Of a DNA stretch of 64,000 nt, positions 20,790-35,817 are shown piece after piece; the stretch's first letter is position 1; each line of letters opens with the position of its first letter. Origin of the DNA: AC-32 sp963736055. GTDB lineage: Bacteria > Actinomycetota > Thermoleophilia > Gaiellales > Gaiellaceae. The DNA is taken from positions 372,001 through 436,000 of the forward strand of contig CAVTNM010000001.1 of NCBI GenBank assembly GCA_963736055.1. Reading direction: 5' to 3'. The position numbers were made by a program, and so were the translations under genes. A model generated the notes under the pieces. That model was not told the origin of the DNA and made no database searches. It saw only the letters and a program-made list of their open reading frames with translations.

Positions 20790-20838
20790 GCTTGCCATGC
20801 AGAAGGTCGTGGGTTCGAATCCCATCATCCGCTCCTCA
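20790..20838 (+). repeat. attR-type repeat (tRNA-Gly 3' half)
   Basis: Exact 49-bp copy of 16811-16859, starting in the anticodon stem and ending five bases after the tRNA 3' end. It has no 5' half, so it is not a functional tRNA. It marks the right end of the integrated element. Confidence 0.85.
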
Positions 20839-20839
20839 A

Positions 20840-20867
20840 GAAACCTCGCTCAGGCGAGGTTTCTTTG
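20840..20867 (+). terminator. second terminator copy after attR
   Basis: Perfect stem GAAACCTCGC / GCGAGGTTTC with loop TCAG and a short T-run. It resembles the tRNA-Gly terminator at attL in position, central CGCTCAG and the following TTTGTTGCC, so the similarity of the two junctions extends beyond the 49-bp core. Confidence 0.75.
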
Positions 20868-21161
20868 TTGCCACCTCGGGAACCAGCAGTGGCTCATCTG
20901 CGGCGATAGCGCCCGGCGGCGGATTGCAATCCGCCAGTGGACAGTCGGTGTGGCCGGCCCGCCTACAGCGACGGAGCCGCGGGGTCGCCAGGGAGGACTC
21001 GCTCGAGCGCGTGTGTGCAGCAGCCAAGCGTGTAGTCGGTGGGTAGTTCTCCTGCACGGGATCAGCGATCACCCTGATGGCCTGCGGGAACCAAGGACGC
21101 ACGATCTCTCCAAAGCGAGACCACGTAGGCCTCGCTCCCGCTGCTCGGAGAGGAGGCAACT
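20868..21161. other. 294-bp non-coding stretch after the element
   Basis: I see no gene with coding character on either strand. It ends in a strong GGAGAGGAGG ribosome site for the next small gene. Confidence 0.4.
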
Positions 21162-21338
21162 ATGTGGTGGGGAATCGGAATCGGCGGCGCCATCTTGTAT
21201 CTGATCGTGGCCTTCACGCTCGGGCTGATGACGCTCAGGAACGGCCACGGGTGGATGTTCTTCTTCGGGATCTTCTTCCCGCTCCTCTGGATCTTCGGCG
21301 CCTTCATGAAGCCGCCGGAGACGTACATCGCGGTCTAG
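21162..21338 (+). CDS. 58-residue membrane protein
   Basis: ATG 21162 follows GGAGAGGAGGCAACT, one of the best ribosome sites in the window. The product, starting MWWGIGIGGAILYLIVAFTL, has two hydrophobic helices (about 4-22 and 31-50) separated by a short loop (RNGHG). No family recognised. It lies just outside the right end of the tRNA-Gly element and upstream of the oxidoreductase operon. Confidence 0.65.
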   Translation: MWWGIGIGGAILYLIVAFTLGLMTLRNGHGWMFFFGIFFPLLWIFGAFMKPPETYIAV

Positions 21339-21521
21339 GAAGGACGATCACCGAGTGACCGCGACAACTCAGGGGCGACTCGGGGACCTGGCGCGGCCCT
21401 CTGGGAGCCGGCCGAAGCGAGGTGCCCAGCGATCACGCAGAAGCTCGCGTGCCGGCGCAGCGCGGGAGTCGAACAAGCGAGTTAGTCTGGGAGTCATGGT
21501 TGTCCGGCCCGGGCGACGGAC

Positions 21522-23156
21522 ATGAGCGACCCGCAGCGGGACGTCACGCGGCTGCCGGACCTGCTGCACGGACGCTCCCACACCGGCCCGGTCCGAGAGC
21601 GCCGACCCATCTACGTCGATCTGCTGCCGCCGTGCAACGCCGGTTGCCCGGCCGGCGAGAACATCCAGGCCTGGCTGGCGCACACCCAGGCGGGCCGACA
21701 CGAGCAAGCGTGGCGTGAGCTCGTCGCGGACAATCCGCTGCCCGCGATCCACGGGCGGGTCTGTTACCACCCGTGCGAGAGCGTCTGCAACCGCGCCGAC
21801 CTCGACAGCGCCGTCTCGATCCATTCGGTCGAGCGCTTCCTGGGCGACCTCGCGCTGGAGCAGGGATGGCTGTTCGATCCTCCGGCGGTCCGCAGCGGGA
21901 AGCGGGTGCTCGTGATCGGTGCCGGGCCGAGCGGACTCTCGGCCGCCTACCACCTCGCCCGGCTCGGCCACGAAGTGGAGATCCGGGACGCGGGCGGAGA
22001 GCCGGGCGGGATGATGCGTTACGGCATACCGGCCTACCGGTTGCCCCGCGACGTGCTCACCGGCGAGCTCGAGCGGATTGCGGCGCTGGGCGTGCGGATG
22101 AGCTGCGATCACCGGGTCGAGGACCTCGTTTCCGAGCGGCAGGAGGGCGGCTTCGACGCCGTCTTCGTCGCGGTCGGGGCTCACTTGTCCAAGCGGGTCG
22201 ACATCCCGGCCCGGGATGCCGGGCGAATCGTGGACGCGGTCTCGTTCCTGCGCGGCGTGGCGTCCGGCGAGGCGCCGGCGATCGGTCGCCGCGTGGCCGT
22301 CTACGGCGGCGGCAACACTGCCTTCGACGCCGCCCGCGTCGCCCGCCGGCTGGGTGCGGACGAGGCGATCATCGTCTACCGGCGCACCCGCGAGCAGATG
22401 CCGGCCCATCTCGAGGAGGCCGAGGACGCCGAGCGGGAAGGAGTGCGGGTCAACTGGCTGCGGACGATCACGGCCTTCGACGGCCCGGAGCTGCAGGTCG
22501 AGCTGATGGAGCTGGACGAGTCCGGCTTCCCGCAGCCGACCGGGCGGTTCGAGACGCTCGCCGCCGATACCGTGATCCTGGCGCTCGGGCAGGAGACCGA
22601 CACCGCGTTCCTGCGCGAGGTCCCGGGAGTGGAGTTCGAGCGCGACGGGACCGTACGGGTGTCGTCGTCGTTGGAGACAGGATGCGCCGGGGTGTTCGCG
22701 GGCGGGGACATGGTGCCGAGCGAGCGCACCGTCACCGTGGGCGTGGGCCACGGCAAGAAGGCCGCCCGCCACATCGACGCCTGGCTGCGAAGCGCCGCGG
22801 CCGTGAGCCTGCCGAAGCACGACCTGGCGACATTCGACAAGTTGCATCTCTGGTACTTCGGCGACACCGCCCGCCGGGAGCAGCCCGAGCTCGCACCCGA
22901 GGAGAGGATCGCCGACTTCGGCGAGATCGTCGGCGGCCTCTCGGCCGAGGAGGCGGTCTACGAGGCGGGCCGGTGTCTGTCGTGCGGCAACTGCTTCGAG
23001 TGCGACGGCTGCCTGGGCGCCTGCCCCGAGGACGCCGTGATCAAGCTGGGCACCGGGCACCGCTACCGGTTCGACCTCGACCGCTGCACAGGCTGCGGGG
23101 CCTGCTTCGAGCAGTGCCCGGTGCACGCCATCGAGATGGTCGCGGAGCCCGACTGA
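21522..23156 (+). CDS. GltD/PreT-like FAD oxidoreductase with C-terminal 2[4Fe-4S] ferredoxin domain
   Basis: 544 residues. The N-terminal Fe-S helical domain is marked by LLPPCNAGCPAGENIQAWL and GRVCYHPCESVCNR. The FAD site is VLVIGAGPSGLSAAYHL and the NAD(P) site is VAVYGGGNTAFDAARVA. The C-terminus carries two cluster motifs, CLSCGNCFECDGCLGACP and CTGCGACFEQCP. It is fused like a ferredoxin:NAD(P) oxidoreductase and sits 1 bp upstream of the PFOR gene, so it probably moves electrons between NAD(P)H and the ferredoxin used by PFOR. The closest textbook relatives are GltD, PreT and NfnB. Confidence 0.88.
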   Translation: MSDPQRDVTRLPDLLHGRSHTGPVRERRPIYVDLLPPCNAGCPAGENIQAWLAHTQAGRHEQAWRELVADNPLPAIHGRVCYHPCESVCNRADLDSAVSIHSVERFLGDLALEQGWLFDPPAVRSGKRVLVIGAGPSGLSAAYHLARLGHEVEIRDAGGEPGGMMRYGIPAYRLPRDVLTGELERIAALGVRMSCDHRVEDLVSERQEGGFDAVFVAVGAHLSKRVDIPARDAGRIVDAVSFLRGVASGEAPAIGRRVAVYGGGNTAFDAARVARRLGADEAIIVYRRTREQMPAHLEEAEDAEREGVRVNWLRTITAFDGPELQVELMELDESGFPQPTGRFETLAADTVILALGQETDTAFLREVPGVEFERDGTVRVSSSLETGCAGVFAGGDMVPSERTVTVGVGHGKKAARHIDAWLRSAAAVSLPKHDLATFDKLHLWYFGDTARREQPELAPEERIADFGEIVGGLSAEEAVYEAGRCLSCGNCFECDGCLGACPEDAVIKLGTGHRYRFDLDRCTGCGACFEQCPVHAIEMVAEPD

Positions 23157-23157
23157 G

Positions 23158-26726
<3,569 letters not shown>

Positions 26727-26727
<1 letters not shown>

Positions 26728-27737
26728 TGGACCTTTCGACCGGCTACATGGGGCTCACGTTGCGGAACCCGCTCGTCGCGTCGGCGTCCCCGCTCTCTCA
26801 GACCGTGGACGGGGTGCGGCGGCTCGCCGATGCCGGCGTCGGCGCAGTTGTCCTCTACTCGCTCTTCGAGGAGCAGCTGCGCCGGGAGGCGGCCGAGAAC
26901 GCACGGCTGGTCGACGCCGGCACCGAGAGCTTCGCGGAGTCGCTCTCCTACTTCCCGGCCGCCGCCGAAGACGAGACCGGCCCGCGCCAGTACCTGAGCC
27001 TGCTCGAGCGCGCGGCCGCCACCGTCGAGGTCCCGGTGATCGGCAGCCTCAACGGTGTCACGCCGAGTGGCTGGGCCGACTATGCCCGGGCGATGCAGGA
27101 GGCGGGCGCTGCCGCGATCGAGCTGAACATCTACTACCTCCCCGGCGACCCGGGCATCTCGGGCCGCGATGTCGAGCAGCGGCATGTCGACGTCCTGACG
27201 CGGGTCAAGGACGCGGTCAGCGTGCCGGTGGCGGTCAAGCTGAGCCCCTACTTCAGCTCGACCGGCGAGGTGGCACTGCGGCTGGACGAAGCGGGTGCGG
27301 ACGCGCTGGTGCTGTTCAACCGGTTCCTGCAACCCGACATCGACTCCGAGGCGCTCGCCATCGTGCGTGAGTTCGGCCTCTCCAGCCCAGCGGAGGCCCG
27401 GCTGCCGCGCACGTGGATCGCACTCTTGCACGGACGGCTGCGCGCCTCGTTAGCGGCGACCACCGGCGTCGAGACCTCGGACGACGTGGCCAAGTACCTC
27501 CTCGCCGGCGCCGACGTCGTGATGACCGCCTCGGCGCTACTGCGGCGCGGCCCCGAGCATGCAACCGTGCTGCTCGACGGCCTGTCCGACTGGATGGCAC
27601 GGAAGGGATTCGCAGCCGTCGACGAGCTGCGCGGGATGCTTGCCGTGCCGCCCGGCACGGACGAGGCGGTCTTCGAGCGAGCAGGCTACGTCGGCGCGCT
27701 GCGGGAGGCCAACAGCCGCATCTACGGGCCCTGGTGA
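26727..27737 (+). CDS. dihydroorotate dehydrogenase-like / PreA-like FMN protein
   Basis: 336 residues from ATG 26727, whose A is the last base of the PFOR stop (TGATG). A TIM-barrel of the DHOD class: YMGLTLRNPLVASASPLSQ at the start, VIGSLNGVTPSGWADYARAM, AIELNIYYLPGD, VPVAVKLSPYFSS and ADVVMTASALLRRGPEH (phosphate-binding FMN loop). DHOD-like genes with PFOR are known from other bacteria but lack a proven role. PreT plus PreA make dihydropyrimidine dehydrogenase, so this and the first gene could form a related complex. It probably does not serve pyrimidine synthesis, as no pyr genes are near. Confidence 0.85.
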
Positions 27738-27794
27738 CGAATCGCCCGACCGAGGCGCGGTGACGTCGGCTTGCCCTTTGATTGAATCGAGACG

Positions 27795-30508
<2,714 letters not shown>

Positions 30509-30512
<4 letters not shown>

Positions 30513-31219
30513 CACTCGCTGGCCCGCAGCGCGCCGCTTGGCGACTCGTTCCGGCGCCGACCCAGCGCGGCCCAGCGCGCGGAGAGCGCGGCCGCGTCGA
30601 GTCGCTCGGCGGCATCGAGGGCCCTCGCGGCCCGCTTCGACGTCTTGCGGCCGAAGGCCCCGCTCAACACCCACTTGCGGGTGAGTCGAACGAGGCGCAG
30701 CCTGTCGTCGGCCAGCCGGGGAGTGCGTTTCGGATCGAGGTAGAGATCGATTGCGAGCTTCTTGACGAGCGCCGGGTCGCTCGGGGCGCCGGTGGCCTGC
30801 TCGAGCCGGTGAGCCACGAGTGAGGCGAGCACCTGCAGCTCCCGCACGCCCGTGCGGACGCCGACTCCGATCGAGAGGGCGCTCGAGGCAACCACCGCCC
30901 ATGGCACCCTCGTGAGACGAGCGCCGCGAGCCAGTGTGCGGACGACGGGCACAGCAAGCACAACCACCCTTTGGATGTCGCCCGCAAGCGCCTCGGTGTC
31001 GGCCTCGCCCGCCAGGAGCCGCTTGCCGTCGGGGGCCGAGGTGACGCGCTCGTCGGTGAGCAGCACGCGGTCGATCGCCTTGGCGGCGAGCCCGCCGACG
31101 GCCTCGACAAGCGCCGCGCTCGCCTTCCGGGCGTTGGCGCCGACACTCTTGCTCGCCGACGAGGCACGGCCACGCAACAAGCGTGGCGGCGTACTCGGCT
31201 GAGGGTCTTTCAGTGCCAA
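30509..31219 (-). CDS. conserved hypothetical protein, helical
   Basis: 236 residues. Coding character is good: regular heptad-like Ala/Leu/Arg composition and a hydrophobic region around VVVLAVPVVRTLARGARLT and VPWAVVASSALSIGVGV that could be membrane associated. The C-terminal half contains LVKKLAIDLYLDPKRTPRLADDRLRLVRL. No known family or function. Converges with acnA with a 4-bp overlap (CTAG shared). Confidence 0.6.
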
Positions 31220-31253
31220 GCAGAGGTTCGATGGCTAGTGAGCATCACCAGGA

Positions 31254-31727
31254 TCAGGCTCGCGGTGGGTTCTGGGCAACGAGCCGGCCCAATAGCGCGT
31301 GGAATTGTCGCTGCTCATCCACCGTCAGGGCTGTGAGGAAGTGGCGTTCGCACTCTTCGAGGAGCTCGGCCGCGCAGACCTGGGTCTTGAGGCCGAGCGG
31401 GGTGGGCTCGATCGAGTAGGCGCGCCGGTCGGCGGGGTTCCGGCGGCGCTGGACGAGCCGACGCTGCTCGAGCTCGTCGAGGAGCGGCACCATCGTCGAG
31501 CGGTCGACCTGCAGCAGCTCGGCGAGCGCCTGCTGTGAGAGGGGGCCGAGCTCGGCGATCAGGGCGAGGACGCCGTAGTGGCGAGCCTCGATCCCCAGCG
31601 GCTCGAGCGTCTCGGCCGCGAGCCGGCTGACGCCCGCGGTGGCGCGGACGAGCATGAAGCCGAGTCGGTCTCCGAGCGCGACCGGCAGCTCGCGCATCTC
31701 GACCGAGTCGGGAAGGGCCTCGTTCAT
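31254..31727 (-). CDS. MarR-family transcriptional regulator
   Basis: 157 residues. A winged helix is seen in EARHYGVLALIAELGPLSQ, ALAELLQVDRSTMVPLLDEL, EQRRLVQRRRNPADRRAYSI and LTPLGLKTQ-type elements, the standard MarR order. Divergent from the F420/NADP-type reductase gene. A palindrome in the spacer (31747-31757) is a likely operator, so it probably represses itself and the adjacent reductases. Confidence 0.9.
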   Translation of the reverse strand: MNEALPDSVEMRELPVALGDRLGFMLVRATAGVSRLAAETLEPLGIEARHYGVLALIAELGPLSQQALAELLQVDRSTMVPLLDELEQRRLVQRRRNPADRRAYSIEPTPLGLKTQVCAAELLEECERHFLTALTVDEQRQFHALLGRLVAQNPPRA

Positions 31728-31746
31728 CGGGAATAAAGCGGTAGTC

Positions 31747-31757
31747 TCAACTGTTGA
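31747..31757. promoter_or_regulatory. palindrome TCAACTGTTGA, likely MarR operator
   Basis: A perfect 5-1-5 inverted repeat lies 20 bp before the MarR start and 95 bp before the divergent reductase start. The size and position fit MarR-family operators. A second GTTG/CAAC pair follows within 15 bp. Confidence 0.5.
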
Positions 31758-31851
31758 CGAACCAACGTAATTCGGCGCAGAACCAATCGCCCCTGCACCG
31801 GAAGCCTATGGCCGGCAGGCGACGACGTCACCTGAAGTGAGGAGGGAATCG

Positions 31852-32502
31852 ATGAGGATTGGCGTTCTGGGAACCGGGATGGTCGGCAAGGCGATCGCGA
31901 CCAAGCTCGTCGGGCTCGGCCACGAGGTGATGATGGGCTCTCGCACGGCTGACAACGAGCAGGCAGCCGAATGGGTGGCCGGCGCCGGGTCCGGCGCCAG
32001 GCAGGGCACGTTCGCCGAGGCGACCGGTTTCGGCGAGTTGCTCGTCAACTGCACCTCCGGCGCCGGCTCGTTGGAAGCACTCGGCTCGGCCGGCGTTGAG
32101 AGTCTTGCCGGCAAGGTCCTGATCGACGTCGCGAATCCGCTCGACTTCTCGCAGGGGATGCCGCCCAGCCTGCTCGTCTCCAACACCGACTCGCTCGGCG
32201 AGCAGATCCAGCGGACCTTCCCGGACGCGCAGGTGGTGAAGACGCTGAACACGATGAACTGCGAAGTGATGGTCAACCCGGCCAGGGTGCCCGGCGAGCA
32301 CGACGTCTTCGTCGCCGGCAACGACGACGCCGCCAAGGCGACGGTGCGGGAGCTGCTCGCGAGTTTCGGCTGGGAGGCCGAGCGGATCGTCGATCTTGGT
32401 GACATCACCGCCGCGCGCGGCACGGAGATGTACGTCGCGCTCTGGCTCCGCCTCTTGAGCGCCCTACAGACCGGCGACTTCAACATCAAGGTCGTCCGGT
32501 AG
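31852..32502 (+). CDS. NADPH-dependent F420 reductase-like oxidoreductase
   Basis: 216 residues from ATG 31852, chosen for the GAGGAGGG site 6 nt upstream. The Rossmann start is MRIGVLGTGMVGKAIATKL, then MMGSRT as cofactor-specificity loop. The family segments LLVNCTSGAGSLEAL, KVLIDVANPLDFS and KTLNTMNCEVMVNP follow. These proteins transfer hydride between NADP(H) and F420 or another small substrate. Lies between a MarR regulator and an aldo/keto reductase, suggesting a redox or detoxification regulon. Confidence 0.85.
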   Translation: MRIGVLGTGMVGKAIATKLVGLGHEVMMGSRTADNEQAAEWVAGAGSGARQGTFAEATGFGELLVNCTSGAGSLEALGSAGVESLAGKVLIDVANPLDFSQGMPPSLLVSNTDSLGEQIQRTFPDAQVVKTLNTMNCEVMVNPARVPGEHDVFVAGNDDAAKATVRELLASFGWEAERIVDLGDITAARGTEMYVALWLRLLSALQTGDFNIKVVR

Positions 32503-32577
32503 CCGCCTCCGGGAGATGACGAGCATCGCCGGAACCTCGCGAGACGTCGCCTCCCGATCGACTCGAGAGGAGGGCTC

Positions 32578-33578
32578 GTGATCACTCGCACGCTCGGCTC
32601 CACCGGTCCCCGCGTCTCCGCGCTCGGACTCGGCTGCATGGGCATGTCGGACCTCTACGGCCCGGCCGACGAAGCGGAGAGCATCGCCACCATCCGGGCG
32701 GCCCTCGACGCCGGGATCACCCTGCTCGACACCGGCGACTACTACGGCATGGGCCACAACGAGCTGCTGATACGCGAGGCGCTGCGCGGTCGCGACCGCG
32801 ATGAGGTCACGATCAGCGTCAAGTTCGGCGCCTTGCGCGACCCCTCCGGGGGCTGGATCGGCATCGACGGCCGACCCGCGGCCGTGAAGACCTTCCTCGC
32901 CTACACGCTCACGCGGCTCGGCACCGACTACGTCGACATCTACCGGCCCGGACGCCTCGACCCCGCTGTCCCGATCGAGGAGACCATCGGCGCGATCGCC
33001 GAGCTGGTGCAGGCCGGCTACGTCCGCCACGTCGGTCTGTCCGAGGCCGGCGCGGAAACGATCCGCCGCGCCCACGCCGTGCACCCGATCTCCGACCTGC
33101 AGATCGAGTACTCGCTGATCTCGCGCGGCATCGAGAACGAGATCCTGCCCACCTGCCGCGAGCTCGGCATCGGCGTCACCGCGTACGGCGTGCTCTCGCG
33201 CGGCCTGCTCAGCGGCCACTGGTCGAAGGAGCGCGCCCTCACCCCGAACGACTTCCGCGCCTTCGCGCCGCGCTTCCAGGGCGAGAACCTCGACCGCAAC
33301 CTCGAGCTCGTCGAGGCGCTGCGCACGCTCGCCGACGCAAAGGGCGCGACCGTCGCGCAGCTGGCGATCGCGTGGGTGCTCACGCGCGGCGACGACATCG
33401 TGCCGCTCGTCGGCGCGCGTCACCGCGACCGGCTCACCGAGGCGCTCGGCGCGCTCGAGCTCGACCTCACCGCCGGACGACCTCGCGCAGATCGAGGCCG
33501 CCGTTCCCGCCGGCCGCCGTCGCCGGGAGCCGCTACGACTCACAGCAGATGGCCATCCTCGACAGCGAGCAAGGCTGA
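32578..33578 (+). CDS. aldo/keto reductase, two frameshifts near the 3' end
   Basis: GTG start after GAGAGGAGGG. The TIM-barrel AKR fold is clear: LGLGCMGMSDLYGPADEAES, LLDTGDYYGMGHNELLI (catalytic Asp and Tyr), ISVKFG (Lys), SRGLLSGHW and the cofactor region near the end. The usual QHR segment reads IYRPGRLDP, so the canonical His is replaced. The last 30 residues are shifted: removing one G near 33475 and one C near 33515 gives ADDLAQIEAAVPAG, then SRYDSQQMAILDSEQG and a TGA at 33578. Unshifted, the frame runs on to 33717. Confidence 0.82.
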
Positions 33579-33646
33579 GGCCGAAGCGTCATCTCCGAGG
33601 CTTCACACCTCGGCGATTAGCCAAGCGGCTCGTTGCCGGCGTGGCG

Positions 33647-34207
33647 TCATGAAAATCCCCGCTGAGGCGGGGTTTTCTGCTTCGAGTCGCAGGTCGCGCA
33701 GGTGCCGAAGAGCGTGATCTCGCCGCTCCCGAGCGCGAAGCCCGTGTTCGTCCTGATGCGTTCGCGCAGGTCGCCGAGTTGCTCCTCGTGCAGGTGCTGC
33801 ACCGCCCCGCAGCTCTGGCAGACCAGGTGATGGTGGGCATGCTCGCGGGCCGGCTCGTAGAAGGCCCGGTCGCCGCCGAGGTCGGTTCGGAGCACCAACC
33901 CCTCGTCGACCAGCAGGTCGAGCGTCCTGTAGACGGTCGACGGATTCACCCGCGGGAGTCGTTCTTGCACCTGCTCGACGATCTCCTCCGCGCTCAGGTG
34001 CGCGTCGGGCTCGGCGACCAGCGCCTCCCAGATCAGCTGCCGCTGGCGCGTTAGTCGCCTCCCCTTGGCGCGCAGGTCGCTGGGGCCTGCTGGGGTCGGT
34101 GTGCGTGTGGTCGTGCAGGTGGGTTTCCTTGCGCGTGACGGTTCCTGATGATGCCTGCGCGCGCGGACCGAACCGCTCGCGGTGCTCTTGCGAATCAGTC
34201 GCGTCAC
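33647..34207 (-). CDS. Fur-family metal regulator, probably Nur-like; true start likely near 34118
   Basis: The Fur fold runs from KGRRLTRQRQLIWEALVAE to the end: winged helix with HLSAEEIVEQVQERLPRVNP and STVYRTLDLLVDEGLV, metal sites in HAHHHLVCQSCGAVQHLH, and the structural pair CATC near the C-terminus. The ATG at 34207 would add a non-conserved arginine-rich stretch that also covers a candidate operator. Near 34118 another frame gives LHDHTHTDPSR after an AAGGAAA site, and one extra C at a CCCC run near 34085 would join it to SDLRAKG. Divergent from a nickel transporter. Confidence 0.85.
   Translation of the reverse strand: MTRLIRKSTASGSVRARRHHQEPSRARKPTCTTTRTPTPAGPSDLRAKGRRLTRQRQLIWEALVAEPDAHLSAEEIVEQVQERLPRVNPSTVYRTLDLLVDEGLVLRTDLGGDRAFYEPAREHAHHHLVCQSCGAVQHLHEEQLGDLRERIRTNTGFALGSGEITLFGTCATCDSKQKTPPQRGFS
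33651..33677. terminator. hairpin between aldo/keto reductase and Fur genes
   Basis: Stem GAAAA plus CCCCGC (one-base bulge) pairs with GCGGGGTTTTC around TGAG. It lies directly beyond the Fur stop and 72 bp after the reductase stop, so it can serve both converging transcripts. Confidence 0.65.
34188..34204. promoter_or_regulatory. Nur-box-like site 1
   Basis: TTGCGA, five bases, TCGCGT: an imperfect palindrome with the spacing of the Streptomyces Nur box (TTGCAA-N5-TTGCAA). It shares CTTGC, AA and AGTCGCG with site 2, 55 bp away. Confidence 0.5.
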
Positions 34208-34242
34208 AGAGACCCGAGAGCCGCTTCACGGGGAGGCGGTTC

Positions 34243-34259
34243 TTGCAAACGAGTCGCGA
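34243..34259. promoter_or_regulatory. Nur-box-like site 2
   Basis: TTGCAA, five bases, TCGCGA lies 31 bp before the NiCoT ATG. Same architecture as site 1. Both sit between the probable Fur start and the transporter. Confidence 0.5.
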
Positions 34260-34289
34260 TAACGTCACGTCGCCAAGGGAGGGAACGGG

Positions 34290-35341
34290 ATGGCTCGCTG
34301 GACGAAGGTGTTGACCCGCGCGGAGTGGCTTCGACTCGCCGGGTTCGGAAGCGCGATCCTGTTCCTCCACCTGCTCGGCTGGGGCCTCTTCCTCTACTAC
34401 GCGCGCAGCAACCCGGCGCTCGCCGGCCTCGGCACGCTCGCGTACACGTTCGGGCTGCGGCACGCCTTCGACGCCGACCACATCGCGGCGATCGACAACA
34501 CGACGCGGAAGCTCCTCCAGGACGGCAAGCGCTCGCTGGGCGTCGGCTTCTTCTTCTCGCTCGGCCACTCGACGATCGTCTTCTCGCTCGCGACCGGCCT
34601 CGCGATCGCGGCGAAGACGGTCAACTCGAGGATCCCCGGCTTCCAGAGCGTACGGCGGCTACATCGGCGCGTCGGTGTCCGGCACGTTCCTGCTGCTGAT
34701 CGGCATGCTCAACCTGGTCGTGCTGCTCGACATCCTCGGCGTCTTCCGGCGGATGAAGCGCGGCCACTACGACGAGCAGAAGCTCGAGGACGCGCTCGCG
34801 AACCAGGGCCTGATGAGCCGCTTCTTCCTCAAGCGCGTCGGCGACAGGATCGACGCGAGCTGGAAGATGTACCCGCTCGGCATCCTCTTCGGCCTCGGCT
34901 TCGACACCGCCACCGAGATCGGCCTGCTCGCGATCGCGGCCGGCGTCGCGACCCACCACGTGCCGTTCCTCGCCGTCATCTCGCTGCCGATCATCTTCGC
35001 CGCCGGCATGAGCCTGATGGACACCGCCGACGGCGCGTTCATGAGCCAGGCCTACGGCTGGGCGTTCTCCAACCCGATCCGCAAGGTCTACTACAACATC
35101 ACCGTCACGAGCCTCTCGGTCGCCGTCGCGCTCGTGATCGGCACGATCGAGCTGCTGCAGGTGATGGCCGCGAAGTTCTCGCTCGACGGCGGCTTCTGGG
35201 CCTTTCTCGACAACGCTCGACTTCGGCCAGCTCGGCTACGTCGTCGTCGGGCTCTTCGTTGCGACCTGGGCCTTCTCCGTCGTGCTCTGGAAGACGCGTC
35301 GCATCGAGGAGCGCTGGGGCGACATGGTCGAACGTGGCTAG
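34290..35341 (+). CDS. NiCoT-family nickel/cobalt transporter, two frameshifts
   Basis: About 350 residues and eight membrane segments. The family signature is complete: RHAFDADHIAAIDNTTRKL, GFFFSLGHSTIVFS, LGFDTATEIGLLA and GMSLMDTADGAFM. The frame breaks near 34650 (removing one G gives IPGFQSYGGYIGASVSG) and near 35214 (removing one G gives DNLDFGQLGYVVVGLF), after which the protein ends ERWGDMVERG. Imports Ni2+ or Co2+ across the inner membrane. Its facing Fur-type gene and the two Nur-like sites indicate metal-controlled expression; nickel is the better guess. Confidence 0.87.
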
Positions 35342-35360
35342 AAGAGACGACCCTGCTGGA

Positions 35361-35804
35361 TCAGTGAAGCGAGTGCTCGCGCTCCGGAAGCCGACTCGGC
35401 TCGTCGAAGAGCGGGCAGTCGTCCAGCGTCGGGCAGGTGCAGCAGGCGGCATCCTCGAGCCACCGTCTGACTAGTCCGGCGCGTTCGATCAACGCTTCGA
35501 GCTCCGGCAGCTTGCGCTCGGCGAGCTCTCTGAGCCGCTCGGTCGCCGCCGCGTCGTCGGCGGTCGCCTCGAGCAGCAGCCGGATCTCGTCCAGGTTGAG
35601 GCCCGCTCGTTGCGCAGTCTCGACGACGGCGAGAGTCCGGATGATCTCCGGGCGGTAGTGCCGACGACCGCCGACCCGAATCGGTTCGGGGATGAGGCGG
35701 ATCTCCTCGTAGTAGCGAATCGACGACGTCGCGCGGCCGGTGCGACGAGCGACGTCACCGATCGTCAGAAGCTCGGACGAAGGACTTTGGCGAGAAGACT
35801 CCAT
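35361..35804 (-). CDS. MerR-family regulator with C-terminal cysteine motif
   Basis: 147 residues from ATG 35804; the longer frame covers its own promoter. HTH: LLTIGDVARRTGRATSSIRY and YEEIRLIPEPIRVGGRRHY, followed by a long dimerisation helix. The C-terminus has ACCTCPTLDDCPLF. Three Cys match the last three ligands of the SoxR [2Fe-2S] site by spacing, while the first is displaced; the CC pair is also like ZntR metal loops. It therefore senses redox stress or a thiophilic metal. Divergent from the CC-motif protein with a SoxR/MerR-type promoter between. Confidence 0.88.
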   Translation of the reverse strand: MESSRQSPSSELLTIGDVARRTGRATSSIRYYEEIRLIPEPIRVGGRRHYRPEIIRTLAVVETAQRAGLNLDEIRLLLEATADDAAATERLRELAERKLPELEALIERAGLVRRWLEDAACCTCPTLDDCPLFDEPSRLPEREHSLH

Positions 35805-35817
35805 GTGTAATGTGGGC

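Larger units (their letters stand above)
16811..20838. mobile_element. small integrated element at tRNA-Gly (about 4 kb, immobile remnant)
   Basis: A 49-bp exact direct repeat of the tRNA-Gly 3' half bounds this segment at 16811-16859 and 20790-20838. Directly inside the left end is a minus-strand tyrosine-recombinase remnant, the standard arrangement for elements that integrate at tRNA 3' ends. Cargo: an AI-2E-family permease, two hypothetical proteins and a DUF1345-like membrane protein. Spacers at 19557-19804 look less GC-rich than the surroundings. No transfer or replication genes are visible. The recombinase is inactivated, so the element is probably fixed. Confidence 0.75.

Noticed and set aside
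20791..20838. Second tRNA-Gly gene
   Set aside because: Only the 3' half from the anticodon stem is present and no acceptor or D-arm precedes it. It is an attachment repeat.
33615..33640. tRNA remnant resembling the start of a Gln- or Leu-type tRNA (GATTAGCCAAGCGGC)
   Set aside because: Only about 15 bases match, with no anticodon or T-arm; probably chance.
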